From contig RSEF01000001.1 of assembly GCA_003993805.1 (NCBI GenBank), positions 67,524,678 through 67,588,677 of the forward strand: a DNA stretch of 64,000 nucleotides, written 5' to 3'. The position numbers were made by a program, and so were the translations under genes. The notes under the pieces were generated by a model. The model saw only the letters and a program-made list of their open reading frames with translations. It was not told where the DNA came from and made no database searches. The number at the start of each line of letters is the position of its first letter. Position 1 is the first letter of the stretch. This DNA comes from Himantopus leucocephalus (lineage: Eukaryota; Chordata; Aves; Charadriiformes; Recurvirostridae). Positions 36,601 to 46,112 of this stretch are shown here, piece by piece.

Positions 36601-37433
36601 CACCCCAAAATGCCACCCCCCACCCCCCAAAAAAATTGATAACGATGAGAAAATGCCCCTACCCCGCCAGAGCTCACCCCAAACTCCAGAACCCAAACAC
36701 ACACCAGGATGAAGAATGGTATTTTTGACTAGAGAAATCCTTTTATGTACCCTCCCACCCCTCCAGCAGGTGCAGGGTGTTTTGCTAAAGACTCGCCTTC
36801 CACCCCGACCTGTGGGAGTTTAAAAGACTTATTTCCCACCGTGTATTTTTTCCAAGTCCTCTGTTCAGAAGCGGGCAGCATCTCCTCTTCCCTCCAAAAA
36901 ACACGAGACGCAACTGGATGGAGACTTCGCAGCGGCGCACGACCCTAGACCTGGGGATATCAAGCGCCAAAGTGACATGAGTCGAGCTTTTTGGGTGGCT
37001 GCCCCAGGGTCAAAATATTTACTGGCCCCTGGCTGGAACTTTGATAAGGCTTTTGGTGCTGGGATGCTACAGACCTGCTAACGAGCACCCTTCCCCGGGG
37101 CTGCACCGAGTCCCTCCACTAGACGAAGGCACAAGCCAAGCAGAGAACAAATAAAGCCGCATTAATCCCAGCTCCATTAGAAACACAGAAAATAAATAAA
37201 TGCCGTTTTCAAATGTGGGAAAAGAAAAAAAAAATCAATAGGGAAAGAAATATTATTTTTAATCTTCTAAGAGGTTTTTACAAACAACAGGGAGGGGAAA
37301 AATTGAAAGCCATGAAAAAAGACTTGCCAATGTCCTTTTAACCTTTATTTATTATCACTCAGTCCACATCAGCCCCTGACTGCAAGATAATTTGGAATTT
37401 CATTTTAATTTCAATGCATCACATAATTCAACA

Positions 37434-37463
37434 NTTTTTTTTTTTTTTTTTTTTTTTTTTTTT
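37434..37463. repeat. Single N before a 29-base poly-T run
   Basis: N at 37434 is followed by T at 37435-37463. It is another N-plus-homopolymer join, so the length is unreliable. Confidence 0.85.
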
Positions 37464-37539
37464 GTACTGGAAACTTTAAAAATCTCTCTATAGGAAATGC
37501 ATCTAAAAAAAAAAAAAGCCCATAACCCTTCTGCAGCAG

Positions 37540-37800
37540 TTACTTAATTTATAACATGAAAAGGGTTTGTGCTAAAATATGATAAAAATAAAATCAACAA
37601 ACTTCAAAAAAGGAATATTCCTTAATAACATGCTTTAGCTTGAAGGGTGCCTGCTCCTCTGCTTTTCTTTAGCTTTGTCTGCTGCTTGCATTAGAGTGCG
37701 AGTTATTTTGAGACCGGCTTTTTCGAAGCCTTGTACTGCATGTTGTTTAGATGCGTTTAATGGTGTGAGTCTGGCTGTATTAATGGTGAGCTCAGGAGGA
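37540..37800. other. Unique block with exon-like signals on both strands
   Basis: On the + strand a strong acceptor (TGCTCCTCTGCTTTTCTTTAG, with AG at 37671-37672) and a GTGAGT donor (37765-37770) would define a 92-bp exon, 37673-37764, open in one frame. On the - strand a 62-codon frame (37635-37823) encodes a Lys/Ala-rich, helix-favouring tail containing VQGFEKAGLKITRTLMQAAD. Its first residues overlap the neighbouring CR1. Neither reading matches a protein I recognise. The sequence may be a conserved noncoding element, a noncoding-RNA exon or chance. Confidence 0.3.
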
Positions 37801-37833
37801 GCCTGGGACAGGCTGGTAGGCAAAGGACGTGTG

Positions 37834-38085
37834 TCGTAGAATCATGGAATGGTTTGGATTGGAAGGGACATTGAAGATCATCTCGTTCCACCCCCCTGCC
37901 CTGGGCAGGGACANNNNNNNNNNNNNNNNNNNNNNNNNNNNNNNNNNNNNNNNNNNNNNNNNNNNNNNNNNNNNNNNNNNNNNNNNNNNNNNNNNNNNNN
38001 NNNNNNNNNNNNNCCTGTCCTCCCAGCAGAGGTGCTTCAGCCCTTGGAGCATCTTCATGGCCTCCTCTGGACCTGGAGGGGTCCA
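37834..38085 (-). mobile_element. CR1 LINE 3' region interrupted by an assembly gap
   Basis: TAGAATCATGGAATGGTTTG starts at 37837 and is followed by GGAAGGGACATTGAAGATCA and CCACCCCCCTGCCCTGGGCA. After the gap come CCTGTCCTCCCAGCAGAGGT, CTTCAGCCCTTGGAGCATCT and TCATGGCCTCCTCTGGACC. Both flanks are antisense CR1 in the right order, so one insertion spans the gap. In the family these segments are a few hundred bases apart, so the 100 Ns probably hide about 300 bases of CR1. The copy looks fairly young. Confidence 0.92.
37914..38013. other. Assembly gap of exactly 100 N
   Basis: The run of Ns is exactly 100 long, the usual placeholder for a gap of unknown size. It lies inside a CR1 insertion, which explains the assembly failure. 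Confidence 0.98.
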
Positions 38086-40030
38086 GCAGAGGGGGGGACA
38101 AGCAGAGACAGCCCAGCATTTCCCATGGACGTCGTGCCCCAGTCCCCTTCACCGCCCATGAGATGGGGTCCCATGGAAGATGCCTCTGCTTTTCCTAGCC
38201 CAGCTCTCATGTTTTCCTCAATGTCCAGGATGACACCATCTGCCCTTCCCTCCTGGCTCCTCCATGCAGTTCGGGGCTGAGCTGCAAACAGGCTGCAGGT
38301 CCCCTGGATGCTGCTCCGTTAGGTACCGCTGCCTCCCCTCCGGCTCCAAGATCAGGGTCAGCTAGGAGAGCATTGCCTTCTGCATAAGTGAGCGTGTGCA
38401 CCTGTATCTCCACCCATGTCCCAAAAAAACCTCAAAAGAGGGGCTTGAGCTGAGGTGGGAGAGAAGAATCTTCTTGATACGAACAGTCGGCTTAATGGAT
38501 GTCTCAGCCTTGGGCTCATTTGTTGTCCTGGAGCTCCCTTGATTGCATCATTTTTCTTGCAAATCGTGACTAATTTGTAAAAGAAGTTCCTTGGGCTCTT
38601 TTTACTACATTTTTATTTTTAAAAAAAAAAAATCCAGAGCATTAATTTACTTAAAAGGACTTGATGCAGATGGTGTATTTTGCCTAGGATGTTGGCACTG
38701 GCTGTGGGCAGGAGGAATCTCATATATTCACGTCAACTTCCCTCCACAGCCATGTTTATCAGGGGGCTCCTTAAGTGACAGGCACAAAAGGGTTGTTTGT
38801 ACTCCAAATTGCCCGTTGTTCCAGAGCACCAAAAGGCCCCATCTCCAAGAAATGAAATACTGCCCTTCAATCTCCAAAGGAGCACCATTGCCAGTGAGGT
38901 GGCAATGGGCTTAATTTCTCTTCTCTGACTCCTGTTCATTAGTCTCAAAAATATCCATGAGAAAACAGACCTGGACAGCAGGTCATATAAAGAGACACTA
39001 AAAAACCTCAACACGGCTCTGAAGGAGCCCCCTTCCCGAGCGCCATCTCCTGCGTGTCTCAGGCAGCTGATGTGTCTGGGAGGCAGCTAGTCTCATTTCT
39101 GCACAGCCCCAAGGCTGTTGTCACATCTAAACGAAGAGTCACAGCAACGAGACTTGGCTGAAAATGCCCATTTCTGAGACAGAACGGTAGCTTTTTGAAT
39201 CAGCAGAACTATCCATGAGCAAATCCCCTTTTTATTTCACCAAAAAACGGTGGGAAAATGGATAGTTTTTGTGGGTATAAAATGAAACAATTTCAGTGTT
39301 CAGATATTCATAGCGTCCCCATGAGTGAGACAATAAAGGTCTGCAAAACCTGAACTTTTTCTTCATTTTCTCTGGATTTTTGTTATCAGGCAAAACGGTT
39401 TTGTTAGAGAGGTCCGTAAAATTAAGACGAATAATTTCAGCTCAGGAGCTGTTACACTTTGGACTCACCAACCCGCACCAGCCCCAGCGGAGATGGTGAT
39501 TTCATGCAATTATTATACACCACGACACGCAAGCACGAGCCACCAGTCCGGGAGCAGAACAGCAAACTCATCATGCCCTATTTAGCGAAATGTTCACTGC
39601 CAACATGAAATTCTGACCCTTACATTTTATTAAAAGGATTATATCTTAAAGCAAACTATTTTAGTCCCTTAGCTAGCTCCTTTCTGCGAAAACTTTCAAG
39701 ACAATTTTGAGGACTGTGGCAGGATCAAGATGAAACAGTTCTGCCTTTCCATCTTATTTCTCTCCAAACCCCCTCAGATCCATTCTTTTCCTCTGGTGTG
39801 TCCCACCTCGTGGTGTAAGCTTCCATTTGCAGAGGAAGCGTCCTTCTGCGTGATCCCAACTCACTTTTAAGCAAATGCGTACGTCGCCACGGGGTCAGCT
39901 CTTCTGCTGGTGGAAATGGACTCAAGCAGGGAGCCGCCAGCAGGTCTTCACCAGGTGGAAGGTGTCCCCAGTAGGTCACCTGCAGAGCCTGGAAAGCCAG
40001 AAAAGTGTCTTCCAGGCCAGAAGTGCTGGA
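38086..40030. other. Unannotated region, no gene seen
   Basis: Unique sequence with no recognisable coding region or transposon. Bases 39190-39430 and 39590-39680 are AT-rich. Short open frames on both strands are uninformative. Confidence 0.55.
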
Positions 40031-40120
40031 AAGGCAATTTCACCCCAGATCGGTTTTGTATCCTTTCTAGTTAATAGTAAAAATATACCGTTCCTATTGT
40101 ATAGGATTGCATATGTATGT
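40031..40120 (+). repeat. Direct duplicate A1 of an unidentified element
   Basis: This segment resembles 41028-41127 in the same orientation. Shared words include AAGGCAATTT, CTAGTTAAT, GTAAAAA and GTATAGGATTGC (CGTATAGGATTGC in the partner), followed by a G-rich stretch in both. Substitutions and an approximately 10-base indel indicate age. It is either a local duplication or two copies of an unnamed ancient repeat. I do not recognise the family. Confidence 0.65.
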
Positions 40121-41027
40121 CGCAAGGAAGGGCGGGGAGGGGGGCCCACATGTTGTGGTAGATTTGATAGAACAGCTTTGTGTCAAATGAATAGGTAGGT
40201 TTATTATAGACTTCCCTTGCTCCAAGCTTCAGATGAGAGAAATCCTATAATCCCACCCTGCTCTAATACTGGATTAATGTGGATTTGTTAATAAAATGCT
40301 AGTGAAATTGAGAATAATTTGTAATTAACTCAAACTTCTACTCCCCGCATCATTTTGAATATTTTTTAATAGAGATGAGGAACAGTTTCCGTGGCCGCAC
40401 ATGCTCCAGCAGAGCACTGCAAGTGGGAATCCTGGTGAAAAAAAAAACAAAACAACAACCCGAAACCACTGCAATAGAGCAGCTTGAGTTCACGGAGAAA
40501 GAAACTCCACCCAGGCAATGCTTAAGTGCCAGCCACAACTCCGCAGACACGAGCAACTGATTTCTGTTACCACAACCCTGTTCAGATACTAGATGTCATC
40601 ACTTCTGAGGGTAAAAACCAACCCGTTAACACCCCACCTCCCCCCAAACGAGGAGTGCAGAAGCAGATAAGTGTTACATCAAGCAAATAATAATATGAAC
40701 AATACAGAAACTACTGAGCGAATACAGCGGATTTAGAATTGCGGCATTAATACTGCCCAGTCCTTCTTCCTCAACAGCATGAAAAGACCATGTACTGTGC
40801 ACATGGATTTCAGACAAGATGCTTTTCTGATCTAAAATCTGCGTGCAGAAACAGAGGATTTGTCCTACCAGATCAGAGCGGTGGGCCATCCATCTCCAAA
40901 TCCTGCCTCGTGAAATGGTTAAAAAAAAAAAAAAGAAAAATGAACTAAAGTGGCTAAATTCGTTCAAAGATAACCATGCTGTGCTCTGCTATGAGGCAGA
41001 AGGAAGGCGGAAGGGTGAGTCACGGAG
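40121..41027. other. Unannotated spacer between duplicates A1 and A2
   Basis: AT-rich unique sequence at 40190-40380 (with GGATTAATGTGG and TTTGTAATTAACTC) could be a noncoding element. An A-run lies at 40921-40934. No gene is seen. Confidence 0.5.
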
Positions 41028-41127
41028 AAGGCAATTTTACCCTGCATAATTTTTGTGAAGGTTTGCATCCGCTCTAGTTAATCGTAAAAAATAGCCTGGC
41101 TCTGTCGTATAGGATTGCGTACGTGTG
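41028..41127 (+). repeat. Direct duplicate A2 of an unidentified element
   Basis: Partner of 40031-40120, about 1.0 kb downstream in direct orientation. It carries AAGGCAATTTTACCC, CTCTAGTTAATCGTAAAAAA and TCGTATAGGATTGCGTACGT. Both copies keep the TAGTTAAT and TATAGGATTGC cores. Confidence 0.65.
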
Positions 41128-43989
41128 CCCTCTGATGGAGAGGTGGGTCAGGAGAGGGGACAGAGGCGCTGGTGGGAGATGGAGATGACACGGTCTTCCA
41201 GGAGCTGCGTGGAGGATTTGCCTTCACTGGACACAGACCGGCCATACCCATCTAGGGAGAAGCTGCTGTTTACTTTTCCGTGGCAAAACCGACTCCCATG
41301 AGTAAATCTTGCTTTGACAGGGAATCAGACAAATCCAGCGTGAGTGACGCCTATCTGCGACGTTGCAAACAAGGGAGGATGCTTCAGAGAGAAACAGAGA
41401 AAATCCCCTCGCCGCATTAAGCCTGAAAAACTCAACTGGTGTCACGGGTCACAATCTGCGGCATTAACCACCGCTATCACTCATTTCAGCCTGGCTTTGA
41501 CCACTTCACCTGGAGCTCTTATCACCGCCTGCCCTCAGCCGCAGAGCGGCACTTTTGAAACTTCCCAATAATTGACCCTCAGCACAGCCCTTCCCTTGGA
41601 TCAGACTCACTTACAGCTGGGGTCACCGGTCAAAAAAAGCCCAGGAGAGCAGCATCCATCCTTCTTCTTCCTCAGCTTTGGGGGCAGCTAGCTGCTAACA
41701 TCAGGTAACAAAAATAAAGATGACTTTTTACAGCTACTTCCATCCTCTAGGCTAAGTTTTTTTGTTTTTAAGGTACTCATAACCTATAGTTAAGACCTGG
41801 TATTCAAAACAGGAGTTGTTTCAGCTTTGGCTCTGTCTCTCTCTGTCTTCCCTGGCCCTTTTTTCAGTCTGGAAACGTTCTACATCCCAACATGAATGCT
41901 TTAATGGGAGGGCTATTTAGGACGACACTCAGCAACTCACAACAGCTGGTTATACCCACTCAGTTTATAAACCTCCTGGCCTGCTGGCCTGCAGTTTTGG
42001 GCACCACCTCACTGAACAATTACATCTCTAATGTGCCCCAGCTGCTGTTTCAGCAAGTTTGCTCCTCATTTAGGGCTCAATCAGTTCAACCTGATTTGCC
42101 TTTTTTTTACGCTGTAGAGAAAGGTTGTTATTTTGACTGTGAGGCTGCTGTGGTATTCCTTGATGGTCTCCTCAACTGCTTGGACCTTGCGTTGGTAAGG
42201 AAATACCAGCCAGACCTAAAAGATTGCGTGGGCTCCAGCCTGCTTGCGGGGTCTGGCTGAGACCTTGTCTTCCCGCCCCAGGCTTTGCTGCAAAATGATG
42301 CCGGGGAGCCAAGAGAACAACGCTGGACTGTGAGGTACCGGGCACAAGTCTATTCAACTGCCTCCATCCTTTGGAGGGCTTCCACTCTTTCCCTGCCATT
42401 AACTGGTGGCATCAAAAGCTGGGTTTTTTTGATATATGGAAACAAGCTGCCTTGAGAGTTTTCAGACTTCTATACAAGTGAAATTGCGGTAAGTGCAATT
42501 TCACAGTTCACCCAAGCCTGGACTTGCATCCCTCCCTCCCCAGGCTCATTAGGAGAGCCTGCTTTTGTGACTATAGCTTCGGTGGTGCATCTCCTCCCCA
42601 ACTCAGCCACCATCCTGCACTCTGAGCACCTCTGCTGCTCCCACCAGCTTTTCAAAACGCACTGGACTTTTCAATTCTGGACCTTGGCAGAACCTGAAGC
42701 AAACAGAAATGGCTCTGTTAAGTGCTGTAGACCTCTTTCCTCCTTGCGGAAACTTGAGAACAGACTACTTGGCACCCAGCTGATCTCTGCTTTCATTTCT
42801 GTCTGTGGAGACTCATTGTGCGTTGAGGTTAGACGAGGTATTTATGTCTCTTGAGTCCATCTGGAATCTCACCATTTAATTTGGATCATTCTTTCTTGCA
42901 CCTTTGTTGTCTGTATTCTTTGTACCTTTGTTGTATGCTGGGTTGGGGTTTTTTTTTTCCCCCTGTCCCTTCTGGCCCTCAGATGGTAAGTCTTTGTCTA
43001 AGACTACTGTTTTGAAAGGCATGGAGTTTGGATGGTATCATAAGTGTCAGAAGTGCTCCCTCTTGAATAGAGGCAACTTTGTATAGAGAGATCTAATAAC
43101 CTTTTATTAGACCAATCAGTACAGTTGGAAGAAATGGGCATACGAGCCTTTTTGTATCCCTCCAAAATTCACATGCTCTTTAAAACACTTTGCTCGAAAC
43201 AGTTACCAGAGCATTTACACAAAATACCCTCTGGGGAGGGAGACAGACCCTCACTCCACTGAGAGACAGCGTCCAGGTCAAAAGCTTCGCTTCCATCCTT
43301 GCCTTGGGCTGAAAACAAGGATTTGGTTGCCTTTGGGTCCTTTAGACGTTGATGGGGTGTGCAAGAGGAGGAACACACGGTGCTTTCCACACCGCCCTGT
43401 TTAATAGCGACATGAACTTAATGACAGCGAGTCGTAGTGCACCTCATTAAACTCGCCAGAAGTTCGGTAGAAAGTGAGGTCTGTGACATGAGATGTTTGA
43501 GCAGGGTCTTGAGCGGGATCTTCTGGCCGCAAAGCTAGTTGGAGGGAAGGGGGCTGGCTCCTCGTTTTGCTGAGATATTCACGGGTGACCAGCGCTGCCA
43601 GACCAAAGACGTTGAGACCCTGTCCCCAGGAAAGGGTGTATGAAATAAAATAAGCGTAACACAGATGCGGAGGTGGTGAAAATACCGTGTTGTTGACATC
43701 TGGGTAGGGCAAAGAGGCCCTGAGTTAAACCTCCCCAAGGGAATCAAAGGGCAGGGATTCCTGGGAGATTTCCTCCTTTATATACAAAGGTCCTTGCATC
43801 CAGGACCAGAAGAAGGACAGCATTACTTAAACCGACTCATTTTCAATCTCAAATAACACTCTATACTCTAGGCTCTTGGAGAATGCCCTCCAGCTCCGTG
43901 ATGTTTGTTTTCCTGCTCGCCAAGCACATCCGAGTCCTGTGTGGATCTGAAGGAAAACCAGTGCAGGCTGAGTTCACAAAAGCTCTGCA
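41128..43989. other. Unannotated region, no gene seen
   Basis: GC-balanced unique DNA with uninformative open frames (the largest is about 122 codons at 41892-42260). A possible SINE-like relic near 43085-43150 is listed separately. No other repeat is recognised. Confidence 0.55.
43080..43155 (-). mobile_element. Possible ancient amniote SINE/LINE tail
   Basis: The reverse complement contains TTCTTCCAACTG and then GATTGGTCTAATAAAAGG, TTATTAGATCTCTC. It resembles a widespread amniote repeat tail with a TTGGTCTAATAAAAGATATTA-type core. The match is short and diverged, so this is a tentative call. Confidence 0.35.
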
Positions 43990-44370
43990 AACCAGAAAAA
44001 GGCAAATTATTTTATATATCTCTATCATGGCTTCTCTTATTCATGTCGTCTCTAAATTAAACAGGCATGATCTTTCTAATCTCTCTTTGCATGGAGGTCT
44101 TTCCATGCCCTTAATAATTTCCTTTGACCTCCCCTAGACCTTTCCCGTGTCTGCATTTGGAGGCAGGGAGGACAGAATAGAAAACATTATTCTGGGTGAA
44201 GGTGTATCATGCAGTTCTGTAATTCCATTACAGCGTTTTCAGTATTATTCTCTCTTTTTGAATACGGCCTGGCATTTTCCTGGTTTTCTGGATCATCAAT
44301 GCATTTCAAGATTGCACTGAGCTCTGGGCAAAGACAACCAGGATTTGTACCAGCAACTTGCAATTTTTGA
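43990..44370 (-). mobile_element. Old CR1 (ancient amniote subfamily) relic
   Basis: The + strand carries antisense words in order: TCTAAATTAAACAGGCATGA, TTTCTAATCTCTCTTTGCAT, GGTCTTTCCATGCCCTTAAT, TTGACCTCCCCTAGACCTTT, TATTCTGGGTGAAGGTGTAT, TTACAGCGTTTTCAGTATTA and GGCCTGGCATTTTCCTGGTT. This series is typical of older CR1 elements shared with other reptiles, including the part that normally reads 'tattccaggtgagg'. No coding potential remains. Confidence 0.8.
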
Positions 44371-44733
44371 CTTTTTTTTCCCCCCTCCCCTCAGGTGCCT
44401 CACTTGAGATACCCTACTTGGGTCGCAGTTTCCAAAAAGCTAATTCTCAGTGCTAGGAAGGGCAGGCCCGTTCACAGTGGTCCATGCTGAGCTCTCTGCC
44501 ATGGGATGGGAGAAGGACAAACACTTCTCGACAGTTTTCCTTCTCCCACTCTCTGAGAAACTTGGTTTCCTCTAAGATTTTCAGGGAGAAGTTAAAGTTG
44601 TAACCACCCTATTTTTTTGGCATTCCTTCGACTGCCCTGGGGGCTTACCTCCAAAGGTATTCGGAGGAGGTTTCTAAAGGTGGTAAAACAGGGAGGAGAA
44701 AAGCCAAATGGTGTTCAAACCCACTATTCTAAA
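44371..44733. other. Unannotated spacer
   Basis: Unique sequence with a short C/T run at 44371-44390. No gene or repeat is recognised. Confidence 0.5.
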
Positions 44734-44802
44734 CCAGTCTCCCCTCTAATTAATGCCAACATAAACTGAGTCATTCCCATTTTATAGCAGCCTAAGGAAA
44801 AT
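44734..44802 (+). repeat. Direct duplicate B1, 69 bp, with AP-1-like and homeodomain words
   Basis: This matches 46044-46112 at 63 of 69 positions without gaps, in the same orientation. Both copies keep CCTCTAATTAATG, ACATAAACTGAGTCATTCCC (containing the AP-1-type TGAGTCA) and AGCAGCCTAAG. Similarity may extend weakly about 25 bases downstream (a GCAGGG word in both). I do not recognise it as a named repeat family. Confidence 0.85.
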
Positions 44803-46043
44803 CTCTTTCCTGAAGGAAGTATGCAGGGAAGGAGTCATGTATCCAGTGGGAGGTTTGCTTTGCTTAACTTTTACAGTTATCTTCTCTTCTTCACTGGGAC
44901 AGGAGAGGAAACATCCAGCTGGCATCTTCCACTTCTCTTCCTTTTTACATGCTGCGAATAAAGCAACCAGGGGTGTATGTGAGAGAGGCCTTACTGAAAA
45001 GGAAATCTGAGCATCCATGGGTTGCCAGGAAGCCCACTGTCCTCCTGACCACCGTAACCAGTGGTTCAGCAGTGGCTCTGAGGAGGCACTGGATGTTTCC
45101 ATAGGCTCTCAGTGAGGTTTTAATGCCCTTATATGCAAGGAAGGACAGGGATGCTGAATGCCTTCATGGCTCAAACTGAAGGACCAGCTCTTCAGGAACA
45201 GGACTGAGAGTTTTACATTTGCTCAGGTCCAGGATTCATCAAGAGTTTGTAGTTCTCACGACCTTAACTTTGCTGCAGTTCAGAAGACAGGCACCTACAG
45301 CAGGGCTTTGGATGGCTGCAAGAAAACGAAATCAAAACAACGTGTTCTTCAACATAAAAGGTTCCCTGTGGTTTGAGTTGGGGACTTGCTAACATCTCCT
45401 GCACCGGCCTACATTGGAGGGGATTCCTGGTGCTAGCTGTGAAGGTATGAGAACATGAGTCAAATCACACACACATACTGAAAACGATGAAAATGACCAT
45501 GCAAGCAATGCACTCCTTACATCTTGACACCTCTGAGCACAGTTTCCATATGCTAAAGTCAAAGAACTTGAAGATGCTGGCACGCAGAGAAACGCCAGTT
45601 TGGTGGGATGGGCAGGAGGGCACCCCAGTGGGGTCAGCTTCTTCGTGACACCCCTTCCAGGTCCTGCAGGGGCTGTCGGGGAGCATTTTGTTCGTCCCGT
45701 GGACTGCTGCTTCAAAGGCTGAGCCTGCGAGCAGGCAATGACTATTTCTCCCGGGTCTAACGATCAAGAGACTCAACATTCAATTAGGCAGAATTCCCAA
45801 GAGTGTCTGACCACGGTCTGCAATGCTATAGGAGGACTCCTTAGGACCTTAGATCAGACCATCGGCATGACCAATTAATGCTAACACTACTGGCCTTGTT
45901 AATTGTGATGAAGCTTCCCAGGGGGAACAGGACTAAATGAGCAATACATATCAAAGAGTAACTGAAAAGCCATTATGTATTATTGTCTCTTTGTTGATTT
46001 GAGGAGGACGTGATGAACTAGGTACTAATTACATTAAAAAACA
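44803..46043. other. Unannotated spacer between duplicates B1 and B2
   Basis: No gene or known mobile element is recognised. Bases 45880-46040 are AT-rich with CCAATTAATGC, GTTAATTGTGATG and CTAATTACATT words, adjoining duplicate B2. Confidence 0.5.
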
Positions 46044-46112
46044 CCAATCTCTCCTCTAATTAATGTCAACATAAACTGAGTCATTCCCGTTTTAGAGCAG
46101 CCTAAGCAAAAT
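46044..46112 (+). repeat. Direct duplicate B2, 69 bp
   Basis: Partner of 44734-44802, 1310 bases downstream in direct orientation, with six substitutions. The AP-1-type TGAGTCA and the CTAATTAATG homeodomain word are unchanged between copies. The AT-rich homeodomain-word context immediately upstream is not shared with B1. Confidence 0.85.

Larger units (their letters stand above)
31641..37433. other. Unannotated region, no gene seen
   Basis: A 216-codon frame (31909-32559, +) ends in low-complexity GA-rich DNA and shows no domain. GA-rich tracts lie at 32402-32504 and 32897-32955. A MIR-like relic lies at 33875-34010. AT-rich blocks at 32640-32830, 34850-35110, 35630-36140 and 36280-36600 are possible noncoding elements. 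Nothing else is recognised. Confidence 0.55.
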
